From an uncultured Helicobacteraceae bacterium (GTDB lineage Bacteria; Campylobacterota; Campylobacteria; Campylobacterales; Helicobacteraceae): 64,000 bases of DNA. The stretch is taken from assembly GCA_934668765.1 (NCBI GenBank), contig CAKUOH010000010.1:1-64000 (forward strand). Direction: 5' to 3'. Each line of letters begins with the position of its first letter. The stretch's first letter is position 1. The notes beneath the pieces were generated by a model. The model saw only the letters and a list, made by a program, of their open reading frames with translations, did not search any database and was not told the origin of the DNA. Below, in pieces: positions 15,442-24,536 of the stretch. Both the position numbers and the translations under genes were made by a program.

Positions 15442-16404
15442 CTAATTGCGCATATATTTATTGACACAGGCTTCCACTTCTAGCGGATTTGATTTAGATA
15501 TAAACTCATTTGCGCCTAGCGACATAGCCATTTCTTCATTGCTACTGCCACTCATCGATGAATTTACCACCACAGGTAAATGCGAAAGATTCGGGTCATT
15601 TTTCACGCGCTTAATCACTTCAAAGCCCGAAGTCTCTGGCATTTCCAAGTCTGTGATTATCATACCAATGCTTGATAAATCCGTGTCCGCGTCATATAAA
15701 TGGTCTAGCAATTTTTTGCCGTTGATAAAGTCATTATGCGCTACGCCTAGCTTATCTAAAATGAGCTGCATAGTTTTTAGCACCACAGGGCTATCATCAG
15801 CGATTAGAATCGTCTTTTGACTTTGGACTTTGCGCACCCGTCTTAGTTCCTCTTCTTTTTCCTCATCAATCCACGGAAACACATCAACAAGCATTTTTTC
15901 AATATCCACGATTTGCACCAAACTCCCATCATAGTAGCGTGTGCGTCCCACAAGTTTGTTATTATTAGAGCTACCGACAATGCCACTATTTTGCTCGATT
16001 TCTGTCCATTTTTTATTTAGGATTCTATCTGCTTCATAGATTCGCACACCGATTGTCCAGCGCGAAAACTCGCATATCATTATGATGTCGCCGTTAAATT
16101 CGTTGTTTTTCACTACACGCATAGAAATATCTTTCTTTTTATTATGCACATCATAATAAAACCATTTTCGCATATCCACAAGCGGAATGGTAAGGTTACG
16201 AATCGTGATTAGCCCCTCAAGCAAGGAAGTTTTATCATAGCTGATTTTGGTAATGTCGCCATCATATTTAATAACTTCGCGAATCTTAAAGACATTTGTC
16301 GCGTATAAATCGCCGTCCTTATCAAGCTTAAAGCAGAGTAATTGCAATTCGTTATTTTTATGCAGACTTGTTATTTGGTCTATTTTGGCTAGATTTTCTA
16401 TCAT
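15442..16404 (-). CDS. cheV: Chemotaxis coupling protein CheV
   Basis: 320 residues from ATG 16404 (MIENLAKIDQITSLHKNNEL). An N-terminal CheW-like domain (about 15-170, with LLCFKL, VFKIREVIKY and LTIPLVDMRKW) couples receptors to CheA. A C-terminal receiver domain (about 195-318) has ILIADDSPVVLK (acidic pocket), the phosphorylated aspartate in MIITDLEMP, the conserved Ser in VVNSSMSG and the lysine in EFISKSNP. The N-terminal LHKNNELQLLCF resembles H. pylori CheV1 as I remember it. The open frame to 16434 adds ten residues without support. It is divergent from the MFS gene at 16565. Confidence 0.92.
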   Translation of the reverse strand: MIENLAKIDQITSLHKNNELQLLCFKLDKDGDLYATNVFKIREVIKYDGDITKISYDKTSLLEGLITIRNLTIPLVDMRKWFYYDVHNKKKDISMRVVKNNEFNGDIIMICEFSRWTIGVRIYEADRILNKKWTEIEQNSGIVGSSNNNKLVGRTRYYDGSLVQIVDIEKMLVDVFPWIDEEKEEELRRVRKVQSQKTILIADDSPVVLKTMQLILDKLGVAHNDFINGKKLLDHLYDADTDLSSIGMIITDLEMPETSGFEVIKRVKNDPNLSHLPVVVNSSMSGSSNEEMAMSLGANEFISKSNPLEVEACVNKYMRN

Positions 16405-16564
16405 TTTGTCTCTCGCAAATTTAAAATTTCGCAATTATACAAAAAAAATGCAAATTTTCTGCCTTTTAGCTTGATTTTTAAAGATTTTTGCACTATAAAG
16501 CGTTTTTGACTACACAATTACTTTTTAGCAGTTGCGTTAAAAACTCTCGTATTTTAGGATTATT

Positions 16565-17719
16565 ATGCAAAAAATTTTTTGGATAAATTGTTTGATTCTA
16601 GTCGCTGTGGCGTTAAATTTGCGACTTCCCATTACGATGATAGGACCGCTTGTAGAAGAAATAAAGACATTTTATGGCATTGGCTCATCAATGGCTGGAT
16701 TTTTAAATGCGATTCCTGTGATTTGCTTTGGGAGCATTGCCTTTGTGGTGGGATTTTTCTCTGGGCGAAAAGCAATGCTTGTCGCGCTAATCTTAATGAT
16801 AGTAGGCATTTTAATGCGAAGTTATGGCGGAATCTATGGGCTTTTTGCAGGAATGGCGATTTTAGGCGGGGGAATCGCAGTGGCAAATGTGCTTCTCCCT
16901 AGCTTTGTCAAAGAAAAATTCCCACACAAAGTAACTTCAATGATGAGCCTTTATTCACTAGTCCTAAATATTTCTACGATTTTTGGAATCTTTATCGCTC
17001 TGCCTTTGTTTGCAAAAATCGGGCTTCAGCACACGCTAGGATTTTGCGCGATTTTTAGCGTGATTGCCATCTTTTTATATATGCCACAAATCAAAAACCA
17101 CCGAATCTCCCGCCACGCACAAAAAATCCCACTTAAAAAAAATCTTTTTATAAATCCAAGCGCGTGGAAAATCACGCTATTTATGGGACTTCAAAGCACT
17201 ATGGCTTATAGCACATTTGCGTGGTATGCAAGTATCATCGCTTCGCTTGGCTATTCGCAGCATTATGGCTCACAAATGCTACTATTCTCCCAAATAATAG
17301 CCGCGCCTGTGGCACTTTTTGGACCGCTATTTTATGGCTATTTGCGTGATAAGTGGCGAATCTACTATATGGCGATTTTGTGCGGATTATATGTGATAGG
17401 CTATGGAATCTTGCTGTTTTCTGGCTCAAAAATCGCCCTTTACATTAGCGCGATAGCACTTGGAATCCCAATGGGTGGTGTCTTTGGAATTGCGCTTTTA
17501 TTTATTAGCATAAAAAGCCAAAACACCCAAATCGCAGCCAAACTCTCATCGATGGCGCAAGGCTTTGGCTATATCATCGCATCAATGGGACCATTTTTGG
17601 TAGGCATTTGCAATGACTTTTTTGGCGAGTTTTGGGAGGGCATAATCTTGCTTTTATGCGTGGCTGTGGCGTTAAATATTATGGGGATTTTGGCGTATAA
17701 AAGCAAGATGATTGCGTGA
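16565..17719 (+). CDS. MFS transporter, CynX/NimT type
   Basis: 384 residues with about 12 membrane helices. The start, LNLRLPITMIGPLVEEI, and the paired helices (GFLNAIPVICFGSIAFVVGF; GGGIAVANVLLPSFVKEKF with VTSMMSLY) are the hallmark of the CynX/NimT (cyanate/nitroimidazole) branch of the major facilitator superfamily. The actual substrate is not determined by sequence. It is a single gene between divergent cheV and downstream argG. The start ATG at 16565 follows a short AT-rich region with TTAGGATTATT. Confidence 0.85.
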   Translation: MQKIFWINCLILVAVALNLRLPITMIGPLVEEIKTFYGIGSSMAGFLNAIPVICFGSIAFVVGFFSGRKAMLVALILMIVGILMRSYGGIYGLFAGMAILGGGIAVANVLLPSFVKEKFPHKVTSMMSLYSLVLNISTIFGIFIALPLFAKIGLQHTLGFCAIFSVIAIFLYMPQIKNHRISRHAQKIPLKKNLFINPSAWKITLFMGLQSTMAYSTFAWYASIIASLGYSQHYGSQMLLFSQIIAAPVALFGPLFYGYLRDKWRIYYMAILCGLYVIGYGILLFSGSKIALYISAIALGIPMGGVFGIALLFISIKSQNTQIAAKLSSMAQGFGYIIASMGPFLVGICNDFFGEFWEGIILLLCVAVALNIMGILAYKSKMIA

Positions 17720-17875
17720 ATCTTACTTGTGATTCGTGGGGAGATTTGGGCGAATCACACATAGATTCGCACTAGATTTGCCAAAAATCTTTGTAAGATT
17801 CACATTAAAAATATAGCGCAATTTTTGCGTAAAATTTGCTAAAATTCGCGCAATTTTAAATTTATGGAGTAAAAA

Positions 17876-19135
17876 ATGGCAAAAAAAAGCATTAAAAAAG
17901 TCGTTTTGGCTTATAGTGGCGGACTTGATACAAGCGTGATTTTGAAATGGCTTGGCGATAATTATGGTTGCGAAGTAATCACTTTTACCGCAGACATTGG
18001 GCAGGGTGAGGAAATCGAACCCGCTAGGCAAAAGGCACTCTCTTTGGGAATCAAAAAGGACAATATTTTCATAAAAGATTTACGCGAAGAATTTATCGCT
18101 GATTTTGTTTTCCCTATGTTTCGCGCAAATGCCATTTATGAGGGCGAATACTTGCTAGGCACAAGCATTGCCCGTCCCTTAATCACAAAGCATTTGGTAG
18201 AAATCGCAAATAAAACCAAAGCCGATGCAATCGCACACGGCGCGACAGGCAAGGGCAATGACCAAGTGCGATTTGAGTTAGGGGCTTACGCGCTAAATCC
18301 AAATATAAAAGTCATCGTCCCGTGGAGAGAGTGGGACTTAAATAGCCGCGAGAAACTGCTAAAATACGCGCAAGATTCAGGCATTAGAATCGAAAAGCAA
18401 AAAAATAAATCGCCTTATTCGATGGACGCAAATCTACTTCATATCAGCTATGAAGGCTTGGGGCTTGAAAATCCTAATCTTGCGCCCGAAGAATCTATGT
18501 GGCGATGGAGTGTGAATCCTAAAAAAGCCCCAAATCAAAGCGAAATCATCACTATCGAATTTAAAAACGGCGATGGTGTGGCAATAAATGGCAAAAAATT
18601 AAGCCCTGCAAAATTTTGGGACACACTAAACAAACTAGGCGCAAAGCACGGCATCGGGCGATTAGACTTGGTGGAAAATCGCTATGTGGGAATGAAATCA
18701 CGCGGTTGCTATGAAACGCCCGGCGGGACAATCTATCTAAAAGCACACCGCGCAATCGAATCGCTAACGCTTGATAGAGAAGAGGCGCACTTAAAAGATA
18801 GCATAATGCCACAATATGCGAGTTTGATTTATAGTGGATATTGGTTTAGCCCTGAACGCGAAGCACTTCAAGCCTTAATCGACAAAACACAGCGCAATGT
18901 CAGCGGAATCGTCCGATTAGAGCTATACAAAGGCAATGTGATTGTGCTAGGGCGCGAATCCAAAAATTCGCTTTTCAATGTCGCATACAGCACATTTGAG
19001 GAAGATACTGTGTTTAACCCAAAAGATGCGCAAGGATTCGTCAAACTAAACGCCTTGCGATTCATCATCGCAGGAAAGGCAAAAGCAAAAAGCAAAAGCG
19101 CAAAAGATTTAAGTGCAAAAAGAAAGAAAAAGTAA
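17876..19135 (+). CDS. argG: Argininosuccinate synthase
   Basis: Joins citrulline and aspartate using ATP to give argininosuccinate in arginine synthesis. 419 residues with the ATP-binding loop [13 protein letters not shown] at about 10-22, the ADIGQGEE segment near 42, [11 protein letters not shown] near 122 and the [17 protein letters not shown] and EAHLKDS segments typical of the family. The C-terminus carries a Lys/Ala/Ser-rich tail ([20 protein letters not shown]) about 20 residues long that I would not expect in the folded enzyme. A GGAG site precedes the ATG. It is followed by about 300 bp filled with REP-like repeats. Confidence 0.96.
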   Translation: MAKKSIKKVVLAYSGGLDTSVILKWLGDNYGCEVITFTADIGQGEEIEPARQKALSLGIKKDNIFIKDLREEFIADFVFPMFRANAIYEGEYLLGTSIARPLITKHLVEIANKTKADAIAHGATGKGNDQVRFELGAYALNPNIKVIVPWREWDLNSREKLLKYAQDSGIRIEKQKNKSPYSMDANLLHISYEGLGLENPNLAPEESMWRWSVNPKKAPNQSEIITIEFKNGDGVAINGKKLSPAKFWDTLNKLGAKHGIGRLDLVENRYVGMKSRGCYETPGGTIYLKAHRAIESLTLDREEAHLKDSIMPQYASLIYSGYWFSPEREALQALIDKTQRNVSGIVRLELYKGNVIVLGRESKNSLFNVAYSTFEEDTVFNPKDAQGFVKLNALRFIIAGKAKAKSKSAKDLSAKRKKK

Positions 19136-19184
19136 AGTCGCCCCAAATTTGCCACTAAATCAAAAACGAATCGCAATAAAGAAT

Positions 19185-19335
19185 CCCGTCATTGCGAGAC
19201 TTGCTTGTAAGCCCTGCATTTGTGCATAGCGCAGATTCGTGGCGATTTAAACCTTATAGTCATTGCGAGACTTGACGCAGTCAAGTCGTGGCAATCTATG
19301 TTGTATTTTTTTGGATTGCTTCACTTTGTTCGCAA
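19185..19335. repeat. Cluster of REP-like palindromes after argG
   Basis: This is the main content of the 300 bp gap between convergent argG and a glucosyltransferase gene. It holds at least three half-elements: CGTCATTGCGAGACTTGCTTG (19184 on), GTCATTGCGAGACTTGACGCAGTCAAGTCGTGGCAATC (19259-19296, a self-complementary unit, CTTGACGCAGTCAAG at its centre) and GGATTGCTTC...GTTCGCAATGAC (19312-19338). Position between convergent genes suits transcript-end or spacer roles. No gene is visible in the gap. Confidence 0.85.
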
Positions 19336-19435
19336 TGACGGCGTAATGATAGATTGCTTTGTGCAAATCTAAGATTCGCTCTAACAATGACGGCGTGGAG
19401 TGTGAATCTAAAATTTTGCTTTGTCTGCCAAGAAT

Positions 19436-20980
19436 CTAACGAATAGTAACGATGTAGCATAATTTTACGCGCTTTATTGTGTGGTAGGCATTTTTTAGTA
19501 GTATTTCGCCACTAGATTGCCCTTTGGCATTATTGCAAAATTCCCCAAGCATCATAGCAGATTCATACCCGCCTAACAAATGAGTATTTATCTCGCCACT
19601 AGGGATTAGGCGCGAAATCCCTCCATATTTTTCGGCAAATCTTTGCGCCACAGGGTGATTGCTATTTGCAAGATTTTCTATGCTTATCATAACACTTGCG
19701 CCCCTTGGGACAACCTTGCCTAAATCACTTAAAAGCAATTTTGTGCGAAAATCCCAATATTCATCTTGCTTGTTTATCGCATTGCCATAGATATTTGCAA
19801 AGCTTATTAGAAAATACGCCGTTACGACTGCCACCACACAGGAAATGTAATGCAGTATTTTTGGCAAATGGGGGGGGGCAGAAAGGATATATTTTGTCGC
19901 GTGTGCGGGCATAGATTTTGCCAACATAAATGAAACATTTGCAATGGCAATCACTGCCACAAATGCGTTAAAGCCATAAAATGCGCGTGTCTCAAAAATG
20001 GGCTTTTGCAAAACCAAATAAAGCCCAAAAGATAGCGCAAATCCAAGCATAAGAAATAGAGTCGCACCAAGAATCAAAGCTATTTTGGGTAGATTCGTGC
20101 GAAGTGCAATATTTGCCACAAACAAACAGCAATTTAGCAAAATAAGCCAAATATACGCAGTTTGCTTGAAATCATTAAAAATCGTGGTGGCGTAAGTGGA
20201 AAGATTCGCCCAAATGCCGATAAAAAAGCGCGAATCTAGCGCGATTATTTCGTGCGAAGCGTAGGCATCGCCTATCCCCATATTGCTATCATTTATTGTA
20301 AGCCCATAAATCAAACTTGCAATGATTAGATTTACCGCACAAATGCCTAAAAATAACACACTTTCTTTAAAGCTGCGCCCTTTTATAAAAAACGCACTAA
20401 AAGCAAAATATAGACTTAAAATGATATATGTCGCATTTGCAGCTTGATAGCTCATAAACATTAAAATAAGCGAAACCACGCTCACCACGCAAAAAACGCG
20501 CCTATTGCTTTGAAACAAAAATGGCATAATGGCAAAAAATAATGCCATACTCATAGTCAAACTATCAAATTTATAAGATAGATTGTGCAAAAAATGCGGA
20601 CTTAAACCCAAAGGTAAGCTCGCTACAACGCCGATAAAATCAAACTTGCCACGAATGAGATAGACTAAAATCATAGATGAGATTATCACAAGGCAAATGC
20701 CAAAAATCTGCGGTAGTGGCGATAAATCAAGTGCTTTTTTGCCAAAAGTCGCCAAAACATTTAAAATAAATGTCGCTAAATAACGACTATAATTCCATAC
20801 CCCATCATTAACGCAGTGAATCCTATCATCTGTATAATAAATATCCCCACGGATTAGCGCAAAAAGTGCGAGTGCATAAAGCACAAATCCAAGCGCAAAG
20901 GCTTTGCGTAAATGTGGCGCATTTATAAAATCGTGCGTGATATTACGAATCTCACGCCACGCTACTATGTATTTTTCCAC
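19436..20980 (-). CDS. Membrane glucosyltransferase paralogue A, poly-G tract in frame
   Basis: Multi-spanning protein of about 514 residues matching the Gtr-type 'glucosyltransferase domain-containing' family (Glucos_trans_II), whose members add sugars to surface polysaccharide from a lipid-linked donor. It has about ten membrane helices, with the conserved early ALIRGDIYYTDD acidic loop and YLATFILN. I place the start at GTG 20980 by alignment with paralogues that begin MKKYMDFW and MNKYLQSW; the frame remains open to TTG 20992. A run of nine G residues at 19870-19878 (coding-strand C9, giving APPHLP) lies in frame. An almost identical paralogue at 49422-50979 has ten and is frameshifted. 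Confidence 0.85.
   Translation of the reverse strand: MEKYIVAWREIRNITHDFINAPHLRKAFALGFVLYALALFALIRGDIYYTDDRIHCVNDGVWNYSRYLATFILNVLATFGKKALDLSPLPQIFGICLVIISSMILVYLIRGKFDFIGVVASLPLGLSPHFLHNLSYKFDSLTMSMALFFAIMPFLFQSNRRVFCVVSVVSLILMFMSYQAANATYIILSLYFAFSAFFIKGRSFKESVLFLGICAVNLIIASLIYGLTINDSNMGIGDAYASHEIIALDSRFFIGIWANLSTYATTIFNDFKQTAYIWLILLNCCLFVANIALRTNLPKIALILGATLFLMLGFALSFGLYLVLQKPIFETRAFYGFNAFVAVIAIANVSFMLAKSMPAHATKYILSAPPHLPKILHYISCVVAVVTAYFLISFANIYGNAINKQDEYWDFRTKLLLSDLGKVVPRGASVMISIENLANSNHPVAQRFAEKYGGISRLIPSGEINTHLLGGYESAMMLGEFCNNAKGQSSGEILLKNAYHTIKRVKLCYIVTIR
19870..19878. repeat. Poly-G tract (G9), phase-variation candidate, ON state
   Basis: Nine consecutive G on the plus strand inside glucosyltransferase A, read on the minus strand as C9 in the Pro-Pro segment. 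With nine the frame continues to the full C-terminus. Homopolymers of this length in Campylobacterota surface genes are well known to slip. Confidence 0.9.
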
Positions 20981-21019
20981 ACGCACCCACAAATAGTGAT
21001 AATTTAAAAAAGCGTGAAT

Positions 21020-22369
21020 CTACTCGCCATTTTCATCGTCATTTACTTCATCTCTTAGTCGCGTTATTTTTAGCTTTTTGATTCGCATTCCATCGATTTC
21101 TAGCACTTCATAGTTAAAGTCGCCCTCCACCACGCTATCCCCCACAAGCGGTTCTTTGCCAAGTAGATTAAATACATATCCACCGATAGTTACTTGCTCT
21201 ACCTCATCGCCAAATGTCGTGTGAATCTGCTCTCCAATCGTATCTAAATCAAGCATTCCATCGACTTCATAAGTGTGTGCGTCAATCTCTTTAATATCCT
21301 CAATCTTTTTATCGTGCTCATCGGAAATATCGCCCATAATCTCTTCGATAATATCCTCCATTGTAAGCAGTCCAGCCGTCCCGCCATACTCATCGACAAC
21401 TAACGCCGTGTGAATTTGTTTTTTATTCATTTTCATTAGCACATTTGAAATAGAGCTTGATTCAGGCACGATGATTAGTTCGCGGACAAGTTTTGATAAA
21501 TCGCGCTTATTTTTAGCATCTGTGTCAATAGTCGCTTGAAGCAAGTCGCGGATATGAATCATTCCCACCACATTGTCCTTGCCCTCTTTGCAGTAAGGAT
21601 AACGCGTGTGATTCGTATCACGGACAATTTGGATATTTTCCTCATAGGAATTATCATCAAAAAGGCACACGATGTCTTTTCTAGGCGTCATAATCTCTTT
21701 TGCCGTTGTATCGCTAAAATCCACAGCATTTTTTAGAATCTCACTCTCTATCGAATCCAAATATCCGCCTTTTAGACTTTCCCCTATGATGATTTTGATT
21801 TCTTCATCGCTGTGGGCGTTTTCGTTTGATTCGCTTACCTCAATGCCGATTCGCCGTAAAAAAAAGCCACTCATCATCTCAAAGCTCTTTATCACAGGGA
21901 AAAATACATTGCGAAACAAATACAGCGGACGCGCCACAAAAAGCGTGGATTGCTCAGCTTTGGCAATCGCAATGGACTTTGGCACAAGCTCCCCAAATAC
22001 GATATGCAAAAATGTGATAATCGTAAAAGCAATGACAAAGCTAATAGAATGAAGCAAAATCGTATTATCCCCAAAAAATCCACCAAATGCCTTGTAAAGC
22101 ACCTTTGCAATGGCTGGCTCACCAAGCCACCCAAGTGCAAGCGATGAAAGCGTGATTCCTAGCTGTGTGGCGGAGAGATAAGTATCAAGCGACTTTGTGA
22201 TTTTCAAAGAAAGCTTTGCATTTGCTTTATTTTTCTTTGCTAACTCTTCAAGTTTGGAGCGTCTAACCTTTACAATCGCAAACTCCGAGAGAACAAAAAA
22301 CCCATTCAACGCGACAAAAAACAATGCCAATATTATCATTAGCAACTGACTCGGCGAACTATCCAACAA
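21020..22369 (-). CDS. CNNM/CBS/CorC_HlyC membrane protein
   Basis: 449 residues of the hemolysin-C/CorC-like (UPF0053) family. An N-terminal CNNM transmembrane domain (about 1-190) holds about four helices and LNGFFVLSEFAIVKVRRSKLEEL. Two CBS domains follow (about 215-335; MTPRKDIVCLF and HTALVVDEYGGTAGLLTMEDIIEEIMGDI), then a C-terminal CorC_HlyC domain (about 350-435; YEVDGMLDLD, TIGGYVFNLLGKEP). Family members are linked to Mg2+/Co2+ efflux or nucleotide-sensed ion transport; a haemolysin role is not implied. The gene starts about 170 bp from divergent kdsB. Confidence 0.92.
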   Translation of the reverse strand: MLDSSPSQLLMIILALFFVALNGFFVLSEFAIVKVRRSKLEELAKKNKANAKLSLKITKSLDTYLSATQLGITLSSLALGWLGEPAIAKVLYKAFGGFFGDNTILLHSISFVIAFTIITFLHIVFGELVPKSIAIAKAEQSTLFVARPLYLFRNVFFPVIKSFEMMSGFFLRRIGIEVSESNENAHSDEEIKIIIGESLKGGYLDSIESEILKNAVDFSDTTAKEIMTPRKDIVCLFDDNSYEENIQIVRDTNHTRYPYCKEGKDNVVGMIHIRDLLQATIDTDAKNKRDLSKLVRELIIVPESSSISNVLMKMNKKQIHTALVVDEYGGTAGLLTMEDIIEEIMGDISDEHDKKIEDIKEIDAHTYEVDGMLDLDTIGEQIHTTFGDEVEQVTIGGYVFNLLGKEPLVGDSVVEGDFNYEVLEIDGMRIKKLKITRLRDEVNDDENGE

Positions 22370-22537
22370 TAATCCTTTTGCTTGTAGATTTAATGATTTT
22401 TCATAAAAAAGCGCAAAAATTATAGCTTAAAATAAAAATTCTAACCTTAAAAGGCATTTTTTAATGTCCCTTTGGGCTAAAAGTCGCTAGAATTTCGCAA
22501 TTTTTTACAAAAATCACCCTAAATTTAAAGGCAAAAT

Positions 22538-23359
22538 ATGATAATAATCCCAGCAAGACTGCAATCCACAAGGTTGCCAAATAAACTTTTGCTCCCATTA
22601 AAAGGAATCCCGCTTATAATCCACACGGCAAAAAATGCCGAAAAAATCGATGATACAATCGTGGCGTGCGATAATGAGGCGATTTTAGAAGTCTGCAAAG
22701 CGCATAAGATTCACGCGGTTTTGACTTCGCCGCTACATTCAAGTGGCACGGATAGATGCGCAGAAGCCGCACGGGAGCTTGATTTGCCCCGCAATGAGAT
22801 TGTGATAAATTTGCAAGGCGATGAGCCATTTTTAGAAGAAAGCGTGATAGATTCGCTAATAGATTCAATGCGCCACACGCATTTTATGGCAAGCTGTTAT
22901 AAAGGCATAAGCAAGGCGGAGGCACTTGATTCAAATCTTGTCAAAGTCGTAGTAAGCCAAGATAATTTCGCGCTATATTTTTCGCGCAGTGTAGTGCCTT
23001 TTGAGAGAAATTCAGCAGAAAATACCCCACCCCAAACCCCTCCCGCAAGGGGAGGGGCTTACATTGATTCCCCCTCCCTTGCGGAGGGGGACAAAGGGGG
23101 TGGATATTCTAATTTTAAAACCACAAATTCATCACTAGAATACAATGGACACATAGGAATCTATGGCTTTTTTGCGTGGAGTTTGGAGGAATTTTGCGCT
23201 TTGCCAAAATCGCCATTAGAATCCATTGAAAAATTAGAACAACTCCGCGCTCTGTGGCACAGAAAAGAGATTTTTATGACAAAAGTAGAAACCAAATCAA
23301 TCGGCATTGACACGGAGGCAGACTACAAAAACGCACAAAAAATTATGGGAGATTTGTAA
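22538..23359 (+). CDS. kdsB: CMP-KDO synthetase with repeat-derived peptide insertion
   Basis: Activates KDO with CTP for lipopolysaccharide core synthesis. The start MIIIPARLQSTRLPNKLL carries the nucleotide-binding motif, followed by SSGTDRCAEAA and INLQGDEPFL. The end has GHIGIYGFFAWSLEEF, SPLESIEKLEQLRAL and GIDTEADY. Length is 273 against a usual ~240-250. The excess is residues about 163-190 (TPPQTPPARGGA...SPSLAEGDKGGG), encoded by a GC-rich composite palindrome at 23024-23103 and placed between the VVPFERN strand and the HIGIY strand, which is a surface loop in known KdsB structures. The same peptide occurs in the MMPL exporter. Confidence 0.93.
   Translation: MIIIPARLQSTRLPNKLLLPLKGIPLIIHTAKNAEKIDDTIVACDNEAILEVCKAHKIHAVLTSPLHSSGTDRCAEAARELDLPRNEIVINLQGDEPFLEESVIDSLIDSMRHTHFMASCYKGISKAEALDSNLVKVVVSQDNFALYFSRSVVPFERNSAENTPPQTPPARGGAYIDSPSLAEGDKGGGYSNFKTTNSSLEYNGHIGIYGFFAWSLEEFCALPKSPLESIEKLEQLRALWHRKEIFMTKVETKSIGIDTEADYKNAQKIMGDL
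23024..23103. repeat. GC-rich composite palindrome inside kdsB
   Basis: Two hairpins: 23037-23057 (CCCCTCCC stem, GCAAG loop) and 23070-23090 (CCCCCTCC stem, CTTGC loop), flanked by ACCCCACCCC and GGGGGTGG. It reads through in frame. Its first 37 bases match the copy in the MMPL gene exactly on the coding strand. Confidence 0.9.
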
Positions 23360-24532
23360 ATGAAAATCATTGATTTAAAGCCGCTAGATAAGGACGCGCT
23401 AGAAAATATCGGGTTAGAATGGCACACGGACGCCGATAGGACGCCATATATCGCAAATGAAGCAGTGGAGATTAGCAAGGCAGAAGCGGAGGCGTTTTAT
23501 AACGCAGGGAATGAGCTTTATGATATGTTTGTGGAGGCTGGGGAATTTGTCATCAAAAACAATCTCTTTTTTGAGCTAGATATTCCTACAATGCTAATTG
23601 ATAGCATAAAGCAAAGCTGGGAAAATGAAGTGCATTGGCATATTTATGGGCGATTTGACTTTGCGGGTGGATTTGATGGGAAGCCCATAAAATTGCTAGA
23701 ATTTAACGCCGATACGCCTACTTTGCTTTATGAATCCGCGCTTATTCAATGGGCATTGCTAAAATTCAACAAAATGGATGCCGATTCACAATTCAACGAT
23801 ATTTTTGATGCCATTAGCGATAATTTTAAGCGAATGATTACGCTGGGCGCGGATTTGGAGCGATTTGATGAAATGTATGAAGGCTGGGGTGTGCTATTTT
23901 CTAGTATTCGTGGCAATATCGAAGAAGAGCGCACGACTAGATTTTTGATGGAATGCGCCAAAAATGCGGGATTAAAGACGGAGTTTGCCTATATTGATGA
24001 AGTGATTTTTGATGAAAATAATGGCGCGTATTACGGCGATTGCCAATATGAATTTTTGTTTAAACTGCTACCTTGGGAGATTATTAGCATTGATGAGCCT
24101 GAACTTGCCGTGCTTATAAATAAAATGATTGCAAATAAAAATACGATTTTTCTAAATCCTGCATACACGCTACTTTTTCAAAGCAAACGAATGCTAAAAA
24201 TATTATGGGATTTGTTTCCAAATCACCCGCTCTTGCTTGAATCTAGCTTTGAACCACTAAAAAATAAAAAGCAAGTCAAAAAAGTCTCATTTGGGAGAGA
24301 GGGCGCAAATGTGGAGATTTTGGACGAGAAAGGCGCGATTTTATCCGCAAAAGGCGGAGATTATGGCAACTACAAGCCACTTTATCAAGCATTTTATGAG
24401 CTAAATAGCCATAAAGGCGCACTCTATCAGCCAAATGTCTTTTTTGCTTATGAATCCTGCGGACTAGGAATCCGCAAAGGCGGAGAAATAATGGATAATA
24501 TGTCAAAGTTTGTGTCGCATTATTTGAGGTAG
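23360..24532 (+). CDS. Glutathionylspermidine synthase-like ATP-grasp protein
   Basis: 390 residues of the glutathionylspermidine synthase pre-ATP-grasp family (YgiC/YjfC-like). Recognisable segments are LEWHTDADRTPYI (about 20-32), WHIYGRFDF (about 93-101), LEFNADTPTLLYESALIQW (about 114-132) and the C-terminal YESCGLGIRKGGEIMDN. E. coli homologues of this single-domain type bind ATP but their amine or peptide substrate is unsettled, so ligase activity is inferred only. The ATG directly follows the kdsB stop (TAAATG), giving a two-gene operon. The next gene, a restriction endonuclease, begins 4 bp after its stop. Confidence 0.85.
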   Translation: MKIIDLKPLDKDALENIGLEWHTDADRTPYIANEAVEISKAEAEAFYNAGNELYDMFVEAGEFVIKNNLFFELDIPTMLIDSIKQSWENEVHWHIYGRFDFAGGFDGKPIKLLEFNADTPTLLYESALIQWALLKFNKMDADSQFNDIFDAISDNFKRMITLGADLERFDEMYEGWGVLFSSIRGNIEEERTTRFLMECAKNAGLKTEFAYIDEVIFDENNGAYYGDCQYEFLFKLLPWEIISIDEPELAVLINKMIANKNTIFLNPAYTLLFQSKRMLKILWDLFPNHPLLLESSFEPLKNKKQVKKVSFGREGANVEILDEKGAILSAKGGDYGNYKPLYQAFYELNSHKGALYQPNVFFAYESCGLGIRKGGEIMDNMSKFVSHYLR

Positions 24533-24536
24533 GATT

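Noticed and set aside
19136-19435. Possible CRISPR-like array because of repeated CATTGCGAGACTTG words
   Set aside because: The units are inverted and irregularly spaced, with no constant spacers and no cas genes; they are REP-like palindromes.
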